DNA from: Eupeodes corollae | Lineage: Eukaryota; Arthropoda; Insecta; Diptera; Syrphidae | Direction: 5' to 3' | NCBI RefSeq assembly: GCF_945859685.1 | Contig: NC_079147.1 | Span: 10,519,289 to 10,583,288, forward strand | DNA: 64,000 bases | Part shown: positions 25,601 through 35,577 of the stretch, in pieces | How the letters are laid out: each line of letters starts with the position of its first letter | Numbering within the stretch: the stretch's first letter is position 1 | The notes under the pieces: generated by a model | Told to the model about the DNA's origin: nothing | Database searches by the model: none | Seen by the model: only the letters and a program-made list of their open reading frames with translations | Position numbers and translations under genes: made by a program

Positions 25601-26197
25601 GAGTTTGAATGACCAGATCTATGGCATAAGTGAGGACTTCGATAATACCCACCATAGTTGGGCCTATCATTTTGAATTGCACAACGGTCTTTCCGAATTC
25701 GAAGTTCTCATCGAATTGCACTGGTTCCGCGGAAGTAAAGGTGTTGAGAATGCGTTGGTCGTATTGGGACCCTGTTGGAGACTTGGTTAGTATCCTCAAA
25801 CTCTCCCTGTAGTCGTCAAGAAGTTTGTCAAACAATATGGGTTTGTGTTGGCAACAAAAGCTAAGAAGTTTCTTCTGCAGAATCAATTTCTGTTTTTGAA
25901 TTCTAAAGAACAAAGTAGGTTTTCAATTTATTAGACTTGTGAAGTCTCATCTCTTAAAACTTTAGCTTACCTGTTACTGAGTTTATGGTCGACACTGGAG
26001 GAGAATATCAATTTATTGAATAAAAAAATTATGAAGGATCCTGGAATGTCACCTTCGTGATCAAAGGATTTTGAGAATAACTGTTTTTGAAATAATATTT
26101 GATCGAGTAAATCAATGGCTTGAGTCAAGTCTGGAGTGGCCATGGTCATAAGACTAAAAACTTGAGAACAGACTTTTTGGGAAAAAGAATTATTCAT
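12711..26197 (-). CDS. mei-41: ATR-type checkpoint kinase (PIKK), proximal-start gene model
   Basis: The protein is a phosphatidylinositol-3-kinase-related Ser/Thr kinase that, with its ATRIP partner, senses RPA-coated single-stranded DNA and triggers the replication and damage checkpoint. My exon model on the minus strand is 25971-26197, 23613-25902, 17787-18080, 16957-17716, 13691-16902, 12905-13627 and 12711-12836. Every junction has GT/AG and keeps frame, giving about 2543 residues; the family is usually about 2500-2650. Order: N-terminal HEAT-like region (1-839), UME-containing segment (840-1191), FAT region (within 1191-2261), kinase (about 2190-2500), FATC at the C-terminus. The start ATG at 26197 is preceded by AAGAA. 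Intron 3 is 5.5 kb and transposon-filled; the other introns are 46-75 bp. A second copy of exons 1-2 lies upstream at 32043-34608 and could substitute for these. Confidence 0.93.
13691..16902 (-). CDS. mei-41: mei-41 exon 5: FAT region and start of kinase domain
   Basis: This single 3212 bp exon carries 1070 complete codons. It is joined upstream through a split glycine codon (G|GT) and downstream in phase 0 at CGA TTG|GTAAGT. It contains the FAT helical repeats; near its end are IVFLCSDGKEYTAMLKPKDD, with the nucleotide-binding lysine region, and LDYRLMEFNALLKRYL. A long antisense open frame overlaps it at 14645-16033 and is treated as a shadow. Confidence 0.93.
16957..18080 (-). CDS. mei-41: mei-41 exons 3-4: UME-containing segment
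   Basis: Exon 3 (17787-18080) begins after TTTCAG with Leu-Val-Thr-Met-Leu-Gly-Phe in phase 0, matching the phase-0 donors of both upstream exon-2 copies. Exon 4 (16957-17716) starts QTVSEFLIFYNRKPEF and includes FLGVITYFETCL, LGQIIRLVGAGHVTQSRYKI and IYKYLILENGNLLGTYMPDL, recognisable as the UME region of ATR. Exon 3 is the first exon common to both possible 5' halves. Confidence 0.9.
18276..18530 (-). mobile_element. tRNA-derived SINE in mei-41 intron 3
   Basis: On the plus strand it starts with the inverted tail CTCAGGTGGCGCAACAGTCC and ends with an inverted B-box region (GGGTTTGAACCC). The body matches the SINE at 3930 in reverse, including GACAAGAATTACTCTTTGA and GAGGTAGTACCCATGAA. It abuts the RTE-like copy beginning at 18541. 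Confidence 0.8.
18541..20590 (-). mobile_element. RTE-like LINE, frameshifted copy in mei-41 intron 3
   Basis: The 3' end carries a TTAC microsatellite (on the plus strand) followed by TTAAGGTGGCG. Minus-strand ORFs give the C-terminal part (VKVQRIRWLGHVERMETNAA; RRPR-type basic region), the RT end (LLAYADDIDIIGG) and the middle RT (NCTNYRGISLLNIAYKIFSS; GKSTVDQIFTLRQILEKAQE). The pieces are in different frames, so the element is dead. The 5' part, about 20030-20590, retains linker and endonuclease-end remnants. Confidence 0.85.
20880..21262 (-). mobile_element. RTE-like LINE, 3'-region fragment
   Basis: The plus strand repeats, in degraded form, sequence found in the 18.5 kb copy: GGATTTGAAGAGTTTCCG, TCTACGTGACCAAGCCATCT and GCTTTCTTAGCCCAAAGAAA. 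It is a second, older insertion of the same family right beside the larger copy. Confidence 0.7.
21263..22199. other. mei-41 intron 3, unassigned stretch
   Basis: Mixed-composition sequence with short ORFs only. I could not tie it to a gene or to a repeat family of this window. Confidence 0.35.
22200..22900 (-). mobile_element. I/R1/LOA-group LINE fragment (RT end and RNase H)
   Basis: A minus-strand ORF reads LRLNGRVLSL, then KYLGVTLAPKLNWKLNIDER, the post-palm segment of this LINE group. Further along, at about 22240-22480, a decayed frame contains an FTD box followed by RPELLAIREANTI, matching the RNase H region of the element at 28.65-31.83 kb. It is broken by stops and probably contains an internal deletion. 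Confidence 0.7.
22901..23612. other. mei-41 intron 3, region next to proximal exon 2
   Basis: AT-rich, no recognised element. It contains the start of the intron with its GTAAGT donor at 23607-23612 (minus strand). Confidence 0.5.
23613..26197 (-). CDS. mei-41: mei-41 proximal 5' half (exons 1P-2P)
   Basis: Exon 1P is 25971-26197 (ATG at 26197); exon 2P is 23613-25902, 2290 bp with no stop. The intron is phase 2 (AG|A gives Arg) and only 68 bp. Together they encode about 839 residues of helical HEAT-like sequence, the region that in ATR proteins binds ATRIP. The block LAKIKSICCSALGYVYIF and the NHFHPAKIE and KALLVRT motifs are shared with the distal copy. The exon ends SLNR|GTAAGT in phase 0, which fits exon 3 (18080). 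Confidence 0.88.
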
Positions 26198-27149
26198 TTC
26201 TTATTTTGAATTTGAAAACACGAGCTGATGAATTCGAAATTTATTGCATTCAAATTTATATTAAGTGGAAAATTTTACAAATCTGTTTGTAAAATAGAAA
26301 CACCGTTAAAACAGAACATTTATGAATGAAAACAACAAAATAAAAAACCAAACACATTTTAATTAGCAGCAACAGTATTTTTTAGGGTTCAGATTTTTGC
26401 AATGCTTTTTCTCTTAATTATTCTTTTGTTTTTGATTAAGATGAAGAGAAAGAAAAAGAACGTGATAAATTATAAAAAAATTATTAAAACAACAAAATAA
26501 CAAACTTCTTGAAGTTTAAACAAACTACATTGCCGACATTTCACTATCTTTTCTCTTATTGCGTTTTGTTTATCAAAATATTCAAAAACACAACATGGAA
26601 TGCTACTTTTTATGGAAATCTATTTTAAAAGTGGAGTACCTGTGGAATGATGGTAAAGTGCATAGGACTGTCATGCTAGATGTTTTGGGTTCAATCCCTG
26701 TTTGGAGTCTCTCTCGTACATTTTATTCATTTTCGTCTGGATACTAGAGGAATGGTCAAGGAAAATATAGTCCAATGGACTGAAATGATGAGGATTGGAT
26801 TCATAAATTTGTTGACCTTATGATATAGTGGGTTCCTTTCTAGAACTTGGTGAAGCTCTCGATTTGACCGTTCTTCTTTTTAGATCATTTCTTTTAGAAA
26901 CATAGGTATTTGGGTGCATTCAAGACGAAGTGTTGTTTTTTACTATAATCAAGTGTCGCAAGTTTTTACACGTTTCGAACTTTCACTATCAGTGGGCCGT
27001 TGATGACGTTAGGTGGCAGGTGTGGGTGCTTGTTACTGTTCTTACGTTACTTCTCCTTTTACTTTTTTTTATAGTTAACGAATTATTAAATCATCAGAAT
27101 GTTATGTTTACAACTGGTAATCGGAGGTCAAACGATTCAAGTCTAATGG
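26198..27149. other. Upstream region of the proximal mei-41 start
   Basis: AT-rich 5' flank, the likely location of promoter and 5' UTR for the proximal transcript. No TATA box was recognised. It also contains a SINE head, listed separately. Confidence 0.4.
26637..26712 (+). mobile_element. SINE head fragment with pol III-like boxes
   Basis: GTACCTGTGGAATGATGGT and GTTTTGGGTTCAATCCCTG correspond to the A- and B-box parts of the SINE at 3930 (GTACCCGTGG... and GGTTCGATCCC). The body is absent. Confidence 0.6.
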
Positions 27150-28645
27150 ACGATTAAAAAAACCTCCCAAGGGTACCAGCCACGAACCGAAGCCTGTAAG
27201 AAGGATCATGGGAACATCGTAGTAGAACCCCAGTCTTTGTTGAGAATATGGAAAGACCACTTCTCCAAATTATATAACGGCGATGACGAACCGAATTCCG
27301 CTGTAAGGGAGATAAAACCACTTAATCTAGGCGAAGCAGATCAACAGTTTCGCCTACCCGACCTCGAAGCTGCTGGAGATGACGGCATCGCTGCCGAACT
27401 ATTTAAAGCAGCAGGCAATGACTCGGTAGGGAGCATGCACTAACTCATCTGCAAAATATGGTTAAAAGAAATCATGCCTGATGAGTGGAATCTCAGCATA
27501 GTTTGACCGATACATAAAAAAGGAGATCCTCTAAATTGCGCCAACTACAGAGGCATCAGTTTCCTTAACATTGCGTATAAGATCTCTGCCGTATTATGTG
27601 AACGTCTGAAGCAATTCGTCAACAAAAACGAAAGTCCACTATCGACCAAATATTCACACTACGGCAGATCTTGGAAAAAACCCAGGAACTTCAAATCGAT
27701 ACCCACCATCTCTTTATCGATTTTAAAGCCGCATCTGTAAGGAAGAGCTCCATAGAGCAATGCCTAGTTTTGCTATCCCTGTCAAACTTATCCGTTTGTG
27801 CAAAATGACGATGGAGAATGCACGCTGCTCTATAAAGATCAGAAAAGATCTCACCGATGCATTTGATGTCAAAAAAGGTTTTAGACAGGGCGATGCAATG
27901 TCATGCGACTTCTTCAACATTGTTCTGGAAAGAATTGTGCAAAACTCAACTGTTAATACTAGGGGCACAATCTTCAAAAGGCCCATCCAATTATTCGGAT
28001 ACGCAGATGATATTGACATAATGGGAAGATCAAAGCGTGATGTCAGTGGAGCGTTTTTGAGCATTGCGACGGAAGCGAAGAAGATGGCTTTAGTGGTCAA
28101 TGAGGGCAAGACCAAGTATATGCTGTCATCAAAAAAGGACATTGAACAACGACGTCTTGAACAAAACGTCACCATGAACAGCTATAACTTTGAAGTTGTT
28201 AAGGACTTTGTCTACCTATCACACCGCTATTAACACAAACAACGACACCAGCGCTGAAATCAAACGAAATCTCTGGACTTAGAAGGCAATTGAGAAGTAA
28301 AGTCTTCTCTTGAACACCTAAAATCATCATCTATAAGACACTCATCATCCCGGTTCTCATTTATGGCGCTAAGCCTAGACCCTATCAAAGAAACATGAGA
28401 GCGTCTTAGGATGCTTCGAGAGAAAAATTCTTCGGGTGATTTTTGGTCCCGTACGCATAGATGGAGAATGGAGGAGAAGATATAACGACGAGCTGTACGG
28501 GCTATACAGCGACACTGACCTAGTTAGCAGAATTAAAGTCCAACGGCTTAGATGGCTAGGTCATGTAGAGCGAATAAACATCAACGCTCCAGCCCGGAAG
28601 GTGTTTGAATCCAATCCCGGGGGCGCAAGTAAAATTATGATGGAT
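27150..28645 (+). mobile_element. RTE-like LINE, plus-strand copy, RT part
   Basis: It starts with LRIWKDHFSKLYNGDDEPNS and continues through QLICKIW, NYRGIS, VKLIRLCKMTMENARCSIKI, DVKKGFRQGDAMSCDF, GYADDIDIMGR and, near 28540, RLRWLGHVERININAPA. Frameshifts and in-frame stops split it. It is the only plus-strand copy of the family here and is cut off at about 28645, where a different LINE begins. Confidence 0.85.
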
Positions 28646-28649
28646 GGGA

Positions 28650-31600
28650 GGATATACTTGATGTTACCTTAAGAAAACAACCGTAAATTATTAGTGGAGA
28701 ACAGGAGAGTTTCCCCTTTGAATTCGTTTTCGGATCACAAGTGGATTCTTTTTCAAATTAATTTCGAGTCGAAAAACCCTCCGCCTTACAGAAATCCCAA
28801 AAGAACTGACTGGACGAAATTATGTCAAATTGCTAATTCCAAACTAAGCAACTTACCGATTCTCACTGAATCGATAGGAGACCTTGAAAGCTTTACTTCT
28901 ATAAGTAAAGCTTTTAGAGTCTCTTGCTCAGTTAAATATAGCCGTAAAACCCTTCTTTCTTGGTGGAATGAAGAACTGTCCAATCTTAGGAAAATGACGA
29001 GGACAACTTTCAATATCTGCCACAAACATAAGTTTTACCAACTTAAAATTTACAAGCAAGCCCTCTCATCAGCCAAAACACAAGGCTGGAGAGAATACTG
29101 TCAATCAATCGAAGACATAAAGGACTCCGCAAGGCTCAACAAAGTTTTATCGAAGGAACATTGTAATCCTTCATTTCTAAAAAATATTGATGGAACCTGA
29201 ACAGCCTCTCCAGCCGAATCTCTTGAGCTACTGATGAAGACGCACTTTCCGGGTTGCGAGAGTGATAACCGCCAATCGCTTGAAACAACAGAGCTAAACG
29301 TTGCTCATATGGAGTAAGTCAATTCCGTTATAACCAGAGAAAATATTTTGTGGGCAATCAATACTTTTTCTCCATATAAATCCCCAGGTATGGATGGCAT
29401 ACTGCCAGTTATGCTTCAAAAGTTGCACGATGTGGCAGCTCCATGGCTGGAACAAATTTTCAAAGGATGTCTCCTTCTCAAATATGTGCCCATGTCGTAG
29501 AGACAGGTCAAAGTAGTTTTTATCCCGAAAGTGGGTAGGCGAGTTCACCAATCCGCGAAGGATTTCAGACCAATAAGCTTAACATCTTTTGTGCTTAAAA
29601 ACTTGGAGCGCATTCTTGATTACCATATTAGAGAAATCCAGTTGGAGTTAAGGGCAAATCTACGGAGACTGCCCTCCATGAGGAAGTGCGTACTGTAGAA
29701 CAAACAATCCATTATAAACAATTTACTCTTGCCACCTTCCTAGACATAGAAGGTGCTTTTAATAACGTCCTTACAGAATCCATAGAAGATTATTTCCATG
29801 CTCAGTGGTAGGAAGATTCGAGCCTCTCTAGGCAATACAATCGCAACAAAACACGTGAGTAGGGGAACACCCCAGGGTGGTGTCCTTTCGCCTCTTCTAT
29901 GGCTTCTGGTCATGGATACAATTCTCGTTAATTTAGAGAGATGTGGAGTGAAAGCGGTAGCCTACGCTGATGATTTGGTGCTATTGGTGTCAGGAAAGTA
30001 CACCTCTGTGATTAGTGAAATCACGGAGTCAGCTTTGAAGAAAGTTAGCAACTGGGCTACGAGTTGTGGACTAGGAATTAACCTAAGTAAAACTGAACTG
30101 TTGCTCTTTACCACCAAAACTAAAGTACCGCCCTTCACGCTACCTCGACTCAATGGTCAAATCATTGTCTTCCAGTGCAAAATAGTTGGGAGTTATACTC
30201 GACCCTAAACTAAACTGGAAACTAAATATTGAAGTACGGGTTAAGAAGGCCTGTGTTGCCTTCTACGCCTGAAGCAAAACTTTCGGCAAAAAGTGGGGAC
30301 TTCGGTCGAAGATGATTTTATGGACGTACACAGCCGTAGTACGTCCAATCTGAACATATGGTTCGATTGTGTGGTGGCCTGCTCTTAGCAAAGCCTATAA
30401 CATTGATAAGCTAAAGAAGGTTCAGAGAACAGCTTGCGTGGGCACCACAGGGGCCATGCGTACTTGCCCAACGGACGCCTTAAACGTTATTTTGGATCTT
30501 CTACCAATCGACCTTTTTATTAAATACATAGTTTCCTGCAGCGCTATTAGGCTGAAGAAATTAAATAGCTGGTTGTCAAAACCTTACGGTCACAGCAAAA
30601 CTACGAAATTAATTCCCTCAGATATTATCTCGGTAGACACTAACTACTGCACTCCTACTTTGAACCTTAGACAGGGTTTTAAGGTTATTTTCCCATCGAG
30701 AGAAGATTGGGAGGATGACATCGTGTCGATAGGTTTCGACACAACCATCTTTACTGACGGCTCAAAGATGGAGTGCGGAGTTGGTTCTGGGATCTTTTCT
30801 GAGTCCCTAAATGTAGCCAAATCCTTTAGACATCCTGACTTTGCTAGCGTTCTTCAGGCTGAACTGCTGGCAATAAGGGAGGCATGTAAGATACTTAAAC
30901 AAAACCCAAACCAAAACCGAAATTTGGCTATCTTTACAGACAGCCAGCCAGCTGTCAAAGTCATTAACTCGGCCATATGCTCATCTAAATTGGTCCAGCA
31001 ATGTCGCGATGAGCTTGCGAGCCTGAATATTAACCTCGGTGTCACCCTGATCTGGGTTCCGGGCCATAGTGGTATCGTGGGAAATGAACGGGCTGACGAG
31101 CGAGCCAGGCAAGGATCGGCCCTTCATAGCTCACTTGAGGAAATGGTTAACATTCCTCTTGGTTCTATGAAGGGTAAAATCTTTTTTATCTACCAAACTG
31201 AATCAAACCAAATATGGAGCAATTTACCCAACTGCATTATATCTAGGAAGATATGGCCCACCTATAACAAAACCCGTACAAACGATCTTCTATGCAGGCC
31301 AAGGCAAGACATAGCCAGGATTGTTGTGGTATGCACCGGACATTGGCCTATGGGAGTTCATGCGAAGAAGTTGGGTATCTCCTACAACACCTTTTGCCGT
31401 AGTTGTAATGACCAAAGAGAAAGTGATACCATAATCCATTTCCTCTGCAAATGTCCTGCTTTGGCAAACACCACAATGAAATGCTTTGGAAAAGCATTCT
31501 TTCAAGAACTTGATGAGCTATCTGAGACAAAGATTAGAGACCTAATCTTTTTCCTGCATGCGACAAAATGGCTCTAACATAATCGCTATGAAGCTTCTCT

Positions 31601-31830
31601 ATAAATCTATCCCTTTCAATCAAAGGTCCAACGAGTTTTTGGTATCAAAACGGCGCACTAAAGCGCTAATTGGATCTCTGGCTAGGTTGCCTTGAGATCG
31701 CCATTTCTACCTACCTAGAGGGGAAGGAAGATTCGCTATTTTTAGGGACTGCTGTTTTCCATCCGTTCGGAATGCAATGGTTGAAGCTTTGAAGAACACA
31801 CTGTCACAACAACGGCGGGTGACTTTTGCC
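28650..31830 (+). mobile_element. I/R1/LOA-group LINE with RNase H domain, 5' truncated
   Basis: The piece begins inside the endonuclease end (LLVENRRVSPLNSFSDHKWI). RT fragments follow (SRGTPQGGVLSPLLWLLV; AVAYADDLVLLVSG). An open 402-codon stretch at 30369-31577 ends the protein. It has an RNase H domain with FTDGSK (Asp 130), QAELLAI (Glu 165), FTDSQ (Asp 191), WVPGHSG (His 233) and ADERA (Asp 243), then a C-terminal Cys/His cluster (CRSCNDQRESDTIIHFLCKC). Upstream parts carry stops, so the copy as a whole is dead. It lies between the two alternative 5' halves of mei-41. Confidence 0.85.
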
Positions 31831-32042
31831 TGAATTTCAATGTTATAGAAAAAAAACACAAACTTTCGTCATACACAAATTATTTGGTCATCTAAGACAA
31901 GAGACAAGCTCAAAGTGATGGAAGACATTTTGATCGTATTTAAACGTATTTTTACGGCCCAAATCCATTAAGAACTTTTAATAAAATAATTAAGTTTAAG
32001 AGTTAAATGTTTTATAAAAAATATAAACATATTGATACTTAC

Positions 32043-34608
32043 CGCATTCAAAGTCCTGACCGGACCCTGTCCTTTCTTCAAGTAAATATGTGTGACCAAA
32101 TCCACAACCAGACTGAGGCATTCCCTCTTATACCATAGCCACAATTGCATTGGCTCCACTCCATAATTAGCGCACATTTCTGTTGCACATTTGGCCGCTT
32201 CATTGCTTACTCCTGTTTCACAACAAATCATATAGAAAAATGTCATCTTGAAGAAATGAAACAACCAAATTTCGGGAATCCCTTCTATGTTAGCCAGAAC
32301 CGAAATCAAATGCAGAACTTTCAACTGCTCCTCATCTCCTCTCTCGAGCGAGTCGTAAACTTTGCGCAGCACAAGAACACTCACTTTCTCAAGCAATGGG
32401 AATTCTTTATTCGAGGATGTCCTCATCAACAGGGCTTTAACTATCTCCGGTTCAAGGTGTGGATTGGAGAGAACTTGATGTTCCAGTTTGGATGTTGAAA
32501 AGTGATTTATGGCGAAAATTCCACTTTTATTGGTGAACAGAGTTTGGCCTCCAATCGAATTTATGACAAAATTAAGCTGCGTCTCCTCGAAGGAATTCCC
32601 AACTGGCAGATGCTGCATCAGCACAGCAGACTTGTTCTGGAAGTAGTCGGTGAAGTCTTCATTGCTTGGCTTTTCACAATCCACACAAAGAAATTTGTAC
32701 TCGAGTTTCTGGCTATTCGAACGAGTTTTAAAGATGTATACGCTTCCCAGAGCCGAGCAACAAATGCATTTGATTTTGGCCAGAATCTGAGAGTTCATTT
32801 GGCCCTTGACAATTGCAGGAAGCATGTGGCAGACAATCAGCTTGATTGATATCACTGAATTGGCTATGAAGTCTAGAAGTCTGTCATTTAACTGGGCCTT
32901 TATCGGCTCACTCTGACACACTGGGTACATCGTGCAGATGAATTCTTTCACAGACTTATGGAAGTAGCTGGCAGCCTTCTCAGCGAGGTTCTGGTGTGAC
33001 ACACTCGCCAGAGCGTCCAGGGAGAACGAAATTGGCTTATCCTCGATGCGACTTATCCCTGGGATCTCCAAATGCAGTTTTTGCTTTATTTTCGAATGAT
33101 GGCGTAGGTAGAAGAGGATCACATCGATCAGCGCTATCTGTAGGTCTGAGGAGATGATGGCTATGGAACTCGCCGATTGCAGGAATAGCCCACAAATTTG
33201 GACGTAATCACAAAACTCCGTCGAGCTAAGGGTTGTGGTGCCCATTATTCGAAGGAATTCCTCGATTGATGGCTGTAAATTGTCGCAGCTGAAGACAATA
33301 TCACTGCTAACGCGCTTCTGTTGGAGATCTTTCAGGTTTTGACTGGCCAAGTGGGCCTTAGACTGTTTCTCATTGATCGACTTGTGCTCCATGTCAATAA
33401 TTGTGTCAAGAATGTTTTTTACAATCAGGTGACCACTTTTGCCACCCTTTAGTGCTTTGGTCAGGACAGATGATGCAGTTGAGCTCGGCTGAATGGCTCC
33501 GAATAGTTTTCCCATTTGGTGCTCTGCTTGGATTAAATGGATAAAGCTTTGATGAGGCAGTAGACAACCGGTTCTCTGATGGAGCTCCAACATGAATTCA
33601 ATAATTTTGGACTTCAGTTCGATGCGGTTGCCCAGGCGGTCTTGGTCCTTGATGATTGTCCGGAGAATTGCCTCACACGACTTGGAAAGGCTCTCCAAAA
33701 TATCGGCATCGACCTTGTCGGTTAGATAGGTTCTATAGTCACACTTGAACAGTTTAATTGAAGTTCTTATCGCCTGTGTCAGACCATACTCGTCCATGAA
33801 CCCGAACCCTATCCAATTCGGGAGGTTCTCCCACACCAACTGACAATATTCGAAGAGAATTCCATAATCTATGGTCAGATTAGGATCCAGCTCGAAGAGA
33901 TTCCCGAAGAATTTCACACCAAATTCGAGACATTCAAGTTTGGTGTAGGTGTCGGATGGTAGGAACAGTTCAAGAACGGTTTTAAGAATCTCCTGGAAGA
34001 GGTTCTGATGTACATTGAAGGAGATGCTCATGGCATGAGCGAGAACCTCAACTATGCACTGCAATGTGAGGTCGACCATGTCTGGATCCAGGCTGATTTT
34101 CTGAAACACGAACTTGCTGTCAATTTCTTTGAAAAACTGATCGTCTTCCGAAATGAATGTTCCCACCACTCTGGGTTCTGCGTCTGATTTGTGGCTGGAG
34201 TTGTAGCAAACTTCGATGAATTCACTCAAAGTCCGTCTGTATTCCTTGAGAAGGGCTTCGAAGAGTGTTGGCATATGGACACAGCAAAAGGTGAGCAATT
34301 TCTTCTGCAATTGCACATTCTGTTTGAGAACTCTGTGGCGGAGCAAATGCATTAGAGAGCGCTTTGGGTCAGTATTCCAATACAAACCTGTTGCCAAGCG
34401 GTCTGCCGGTAAAAGTCAGGAGTTGATTGAATAGCCAAATCACAAACGAACGTGGAATGATACTGTCATGGTCGAAACGCATGTCGATCGTGGGTTTCTG
34501 GGATAGAACTTGGTCCAGCGTCTTTAGAATAGTTGGGACGTCGTTGTTCACCGATTTCATCATGTTGTACACAAGGCCCCATATCTTTTCGGGGCGTTTA
34601 CTTGACAT
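32043..34608 (-). CDS. mei-41: mei-41-like distal 5' half (exons 1D-2D)
   Basis: Exon 1D is 34388-34608 (ATG at 34608 after CACAAA, a good fly start context); exon 2D is 34332-32043, 2290 bp with no stop. Both exons, the phase-2 intron (AG|A gives Arg) and the phase-0 terminal donor (CTTTGAATGCG|GTAAGT) mirror the proximal copy. The protein (about 837 residues) aligns end to end with the proximal half but is strongly diverged, about half identical in the best block (LAKIKCICCSALGSVYIF; GIFAINHFSTSKLE). No kinase part follows in this copy. It could splice to mei-41 exon 3 at 18080, or stop 24 codons after the donor if unspliced. The intact frame argues against a pseudogene. Which copy is ancestral is unknown. 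Confidence 0.85.
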
Positions 34609-35577
34609 TTTGTGATGGTTGAATGCAAATTAAATAAAGAGTAAAAAATAAATAACGTCCCGACTTTCCTGTTGCTGGGAACTGGGAACAGGAATAGGAA
34701 ATTTTAAGCGTGAATTTTGAATTTATTTTGTTATTTGTAAAATCAACAAATACCAGCTGTCAATTTTGTGCCAAAAACAAAGAACTGTCTTACCGACATA
34801 TTTTTTTTGAATTTGAAGTGGGTATGTTCAGAGAATGTTAACATTTAGAACGTGAACACAAGGAGATGGTGATGACGTCTCATCTTACGATAAAAATTGT
34901 TTAAAAAATAATTAAATAATTATTATTATTCAGTCATAGTTTATATTTTATAAGTATACTTTATCTAAGAACAACAAATTTATTCCCGTTTTATGACGGG
35001 ATTTAGTAATATATTTTCTTAGCGACGCATTTTGACGTTTCTTTATTGTGTCATTGTAGTTCACGTTTTTTCTTCAAAGTTTAGCTAAAAACTGAGCTAA
35101 ATCTTGACAGAAGAACGCTGTAAATACAATTTATCATGTGGAGCCTATTTAACAAATTCTGTTTTATGAGCATCGCCAAATTCTTTTTCGGCTCTTTAAG
35201 AAACAACAACAACTCCTAAATATCTATTTTATTTGAGAACGTCACAAAATACAACAATGTTTTTCTGTAAGTCAATAGAGGGCATATAAAATTTTTAGGG
35301 AATTCCGTCTTGAGACTATTTTTGTTAAAAAAAACTATTTTAATAATAATTTTTTGGCTTCTTTTAGCAGATTATATCGTATCGAATATACCATTTTTAT
35401 CAGCTAAATTAATTTTTCTGAGGAGATTGCACCTCGACCCTTTTAGCTACGAACTTCAATAATCTGTGAAAATATAGATCGAAATAAATGCGCCAAACAA
35501 TTTAACAGTCTGCTTAATTTTGACACCTCAATGTATACCATGAAATTTAATCTAGAGCTACGTACCACTGGGCTTAA
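34609..35577. other. Upstream region of the distal mei-41 start
   Basis: AT-rich sequence, probable promoter region and 5' UTR for the distal start. No TATA box or known motif was confidently recognised, and no coding sequence is supported. Confidence 0.4.

Noticed and set aside
30369..31577. 402-codon ORF as a host RNase H gene
   Set aside because: It is continuous with LINE reverse transcriptase sequence upstream and ends in the Cys/His cluster of that LINE protein.
32145..32849. Plus-strand ORFs opposite distal mei-41 exon 2
   Set aside because: They are antisense shadows of the open minus-strand exon, which aligns with the proximal copy throughout.
32043..34608. Distal mei-41 half as a haplotype or assembly duplicate
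   Set aside because: Protein divergence from the proximal copy is far too great for allelic duplication, and the two copies have different indels and flanks.
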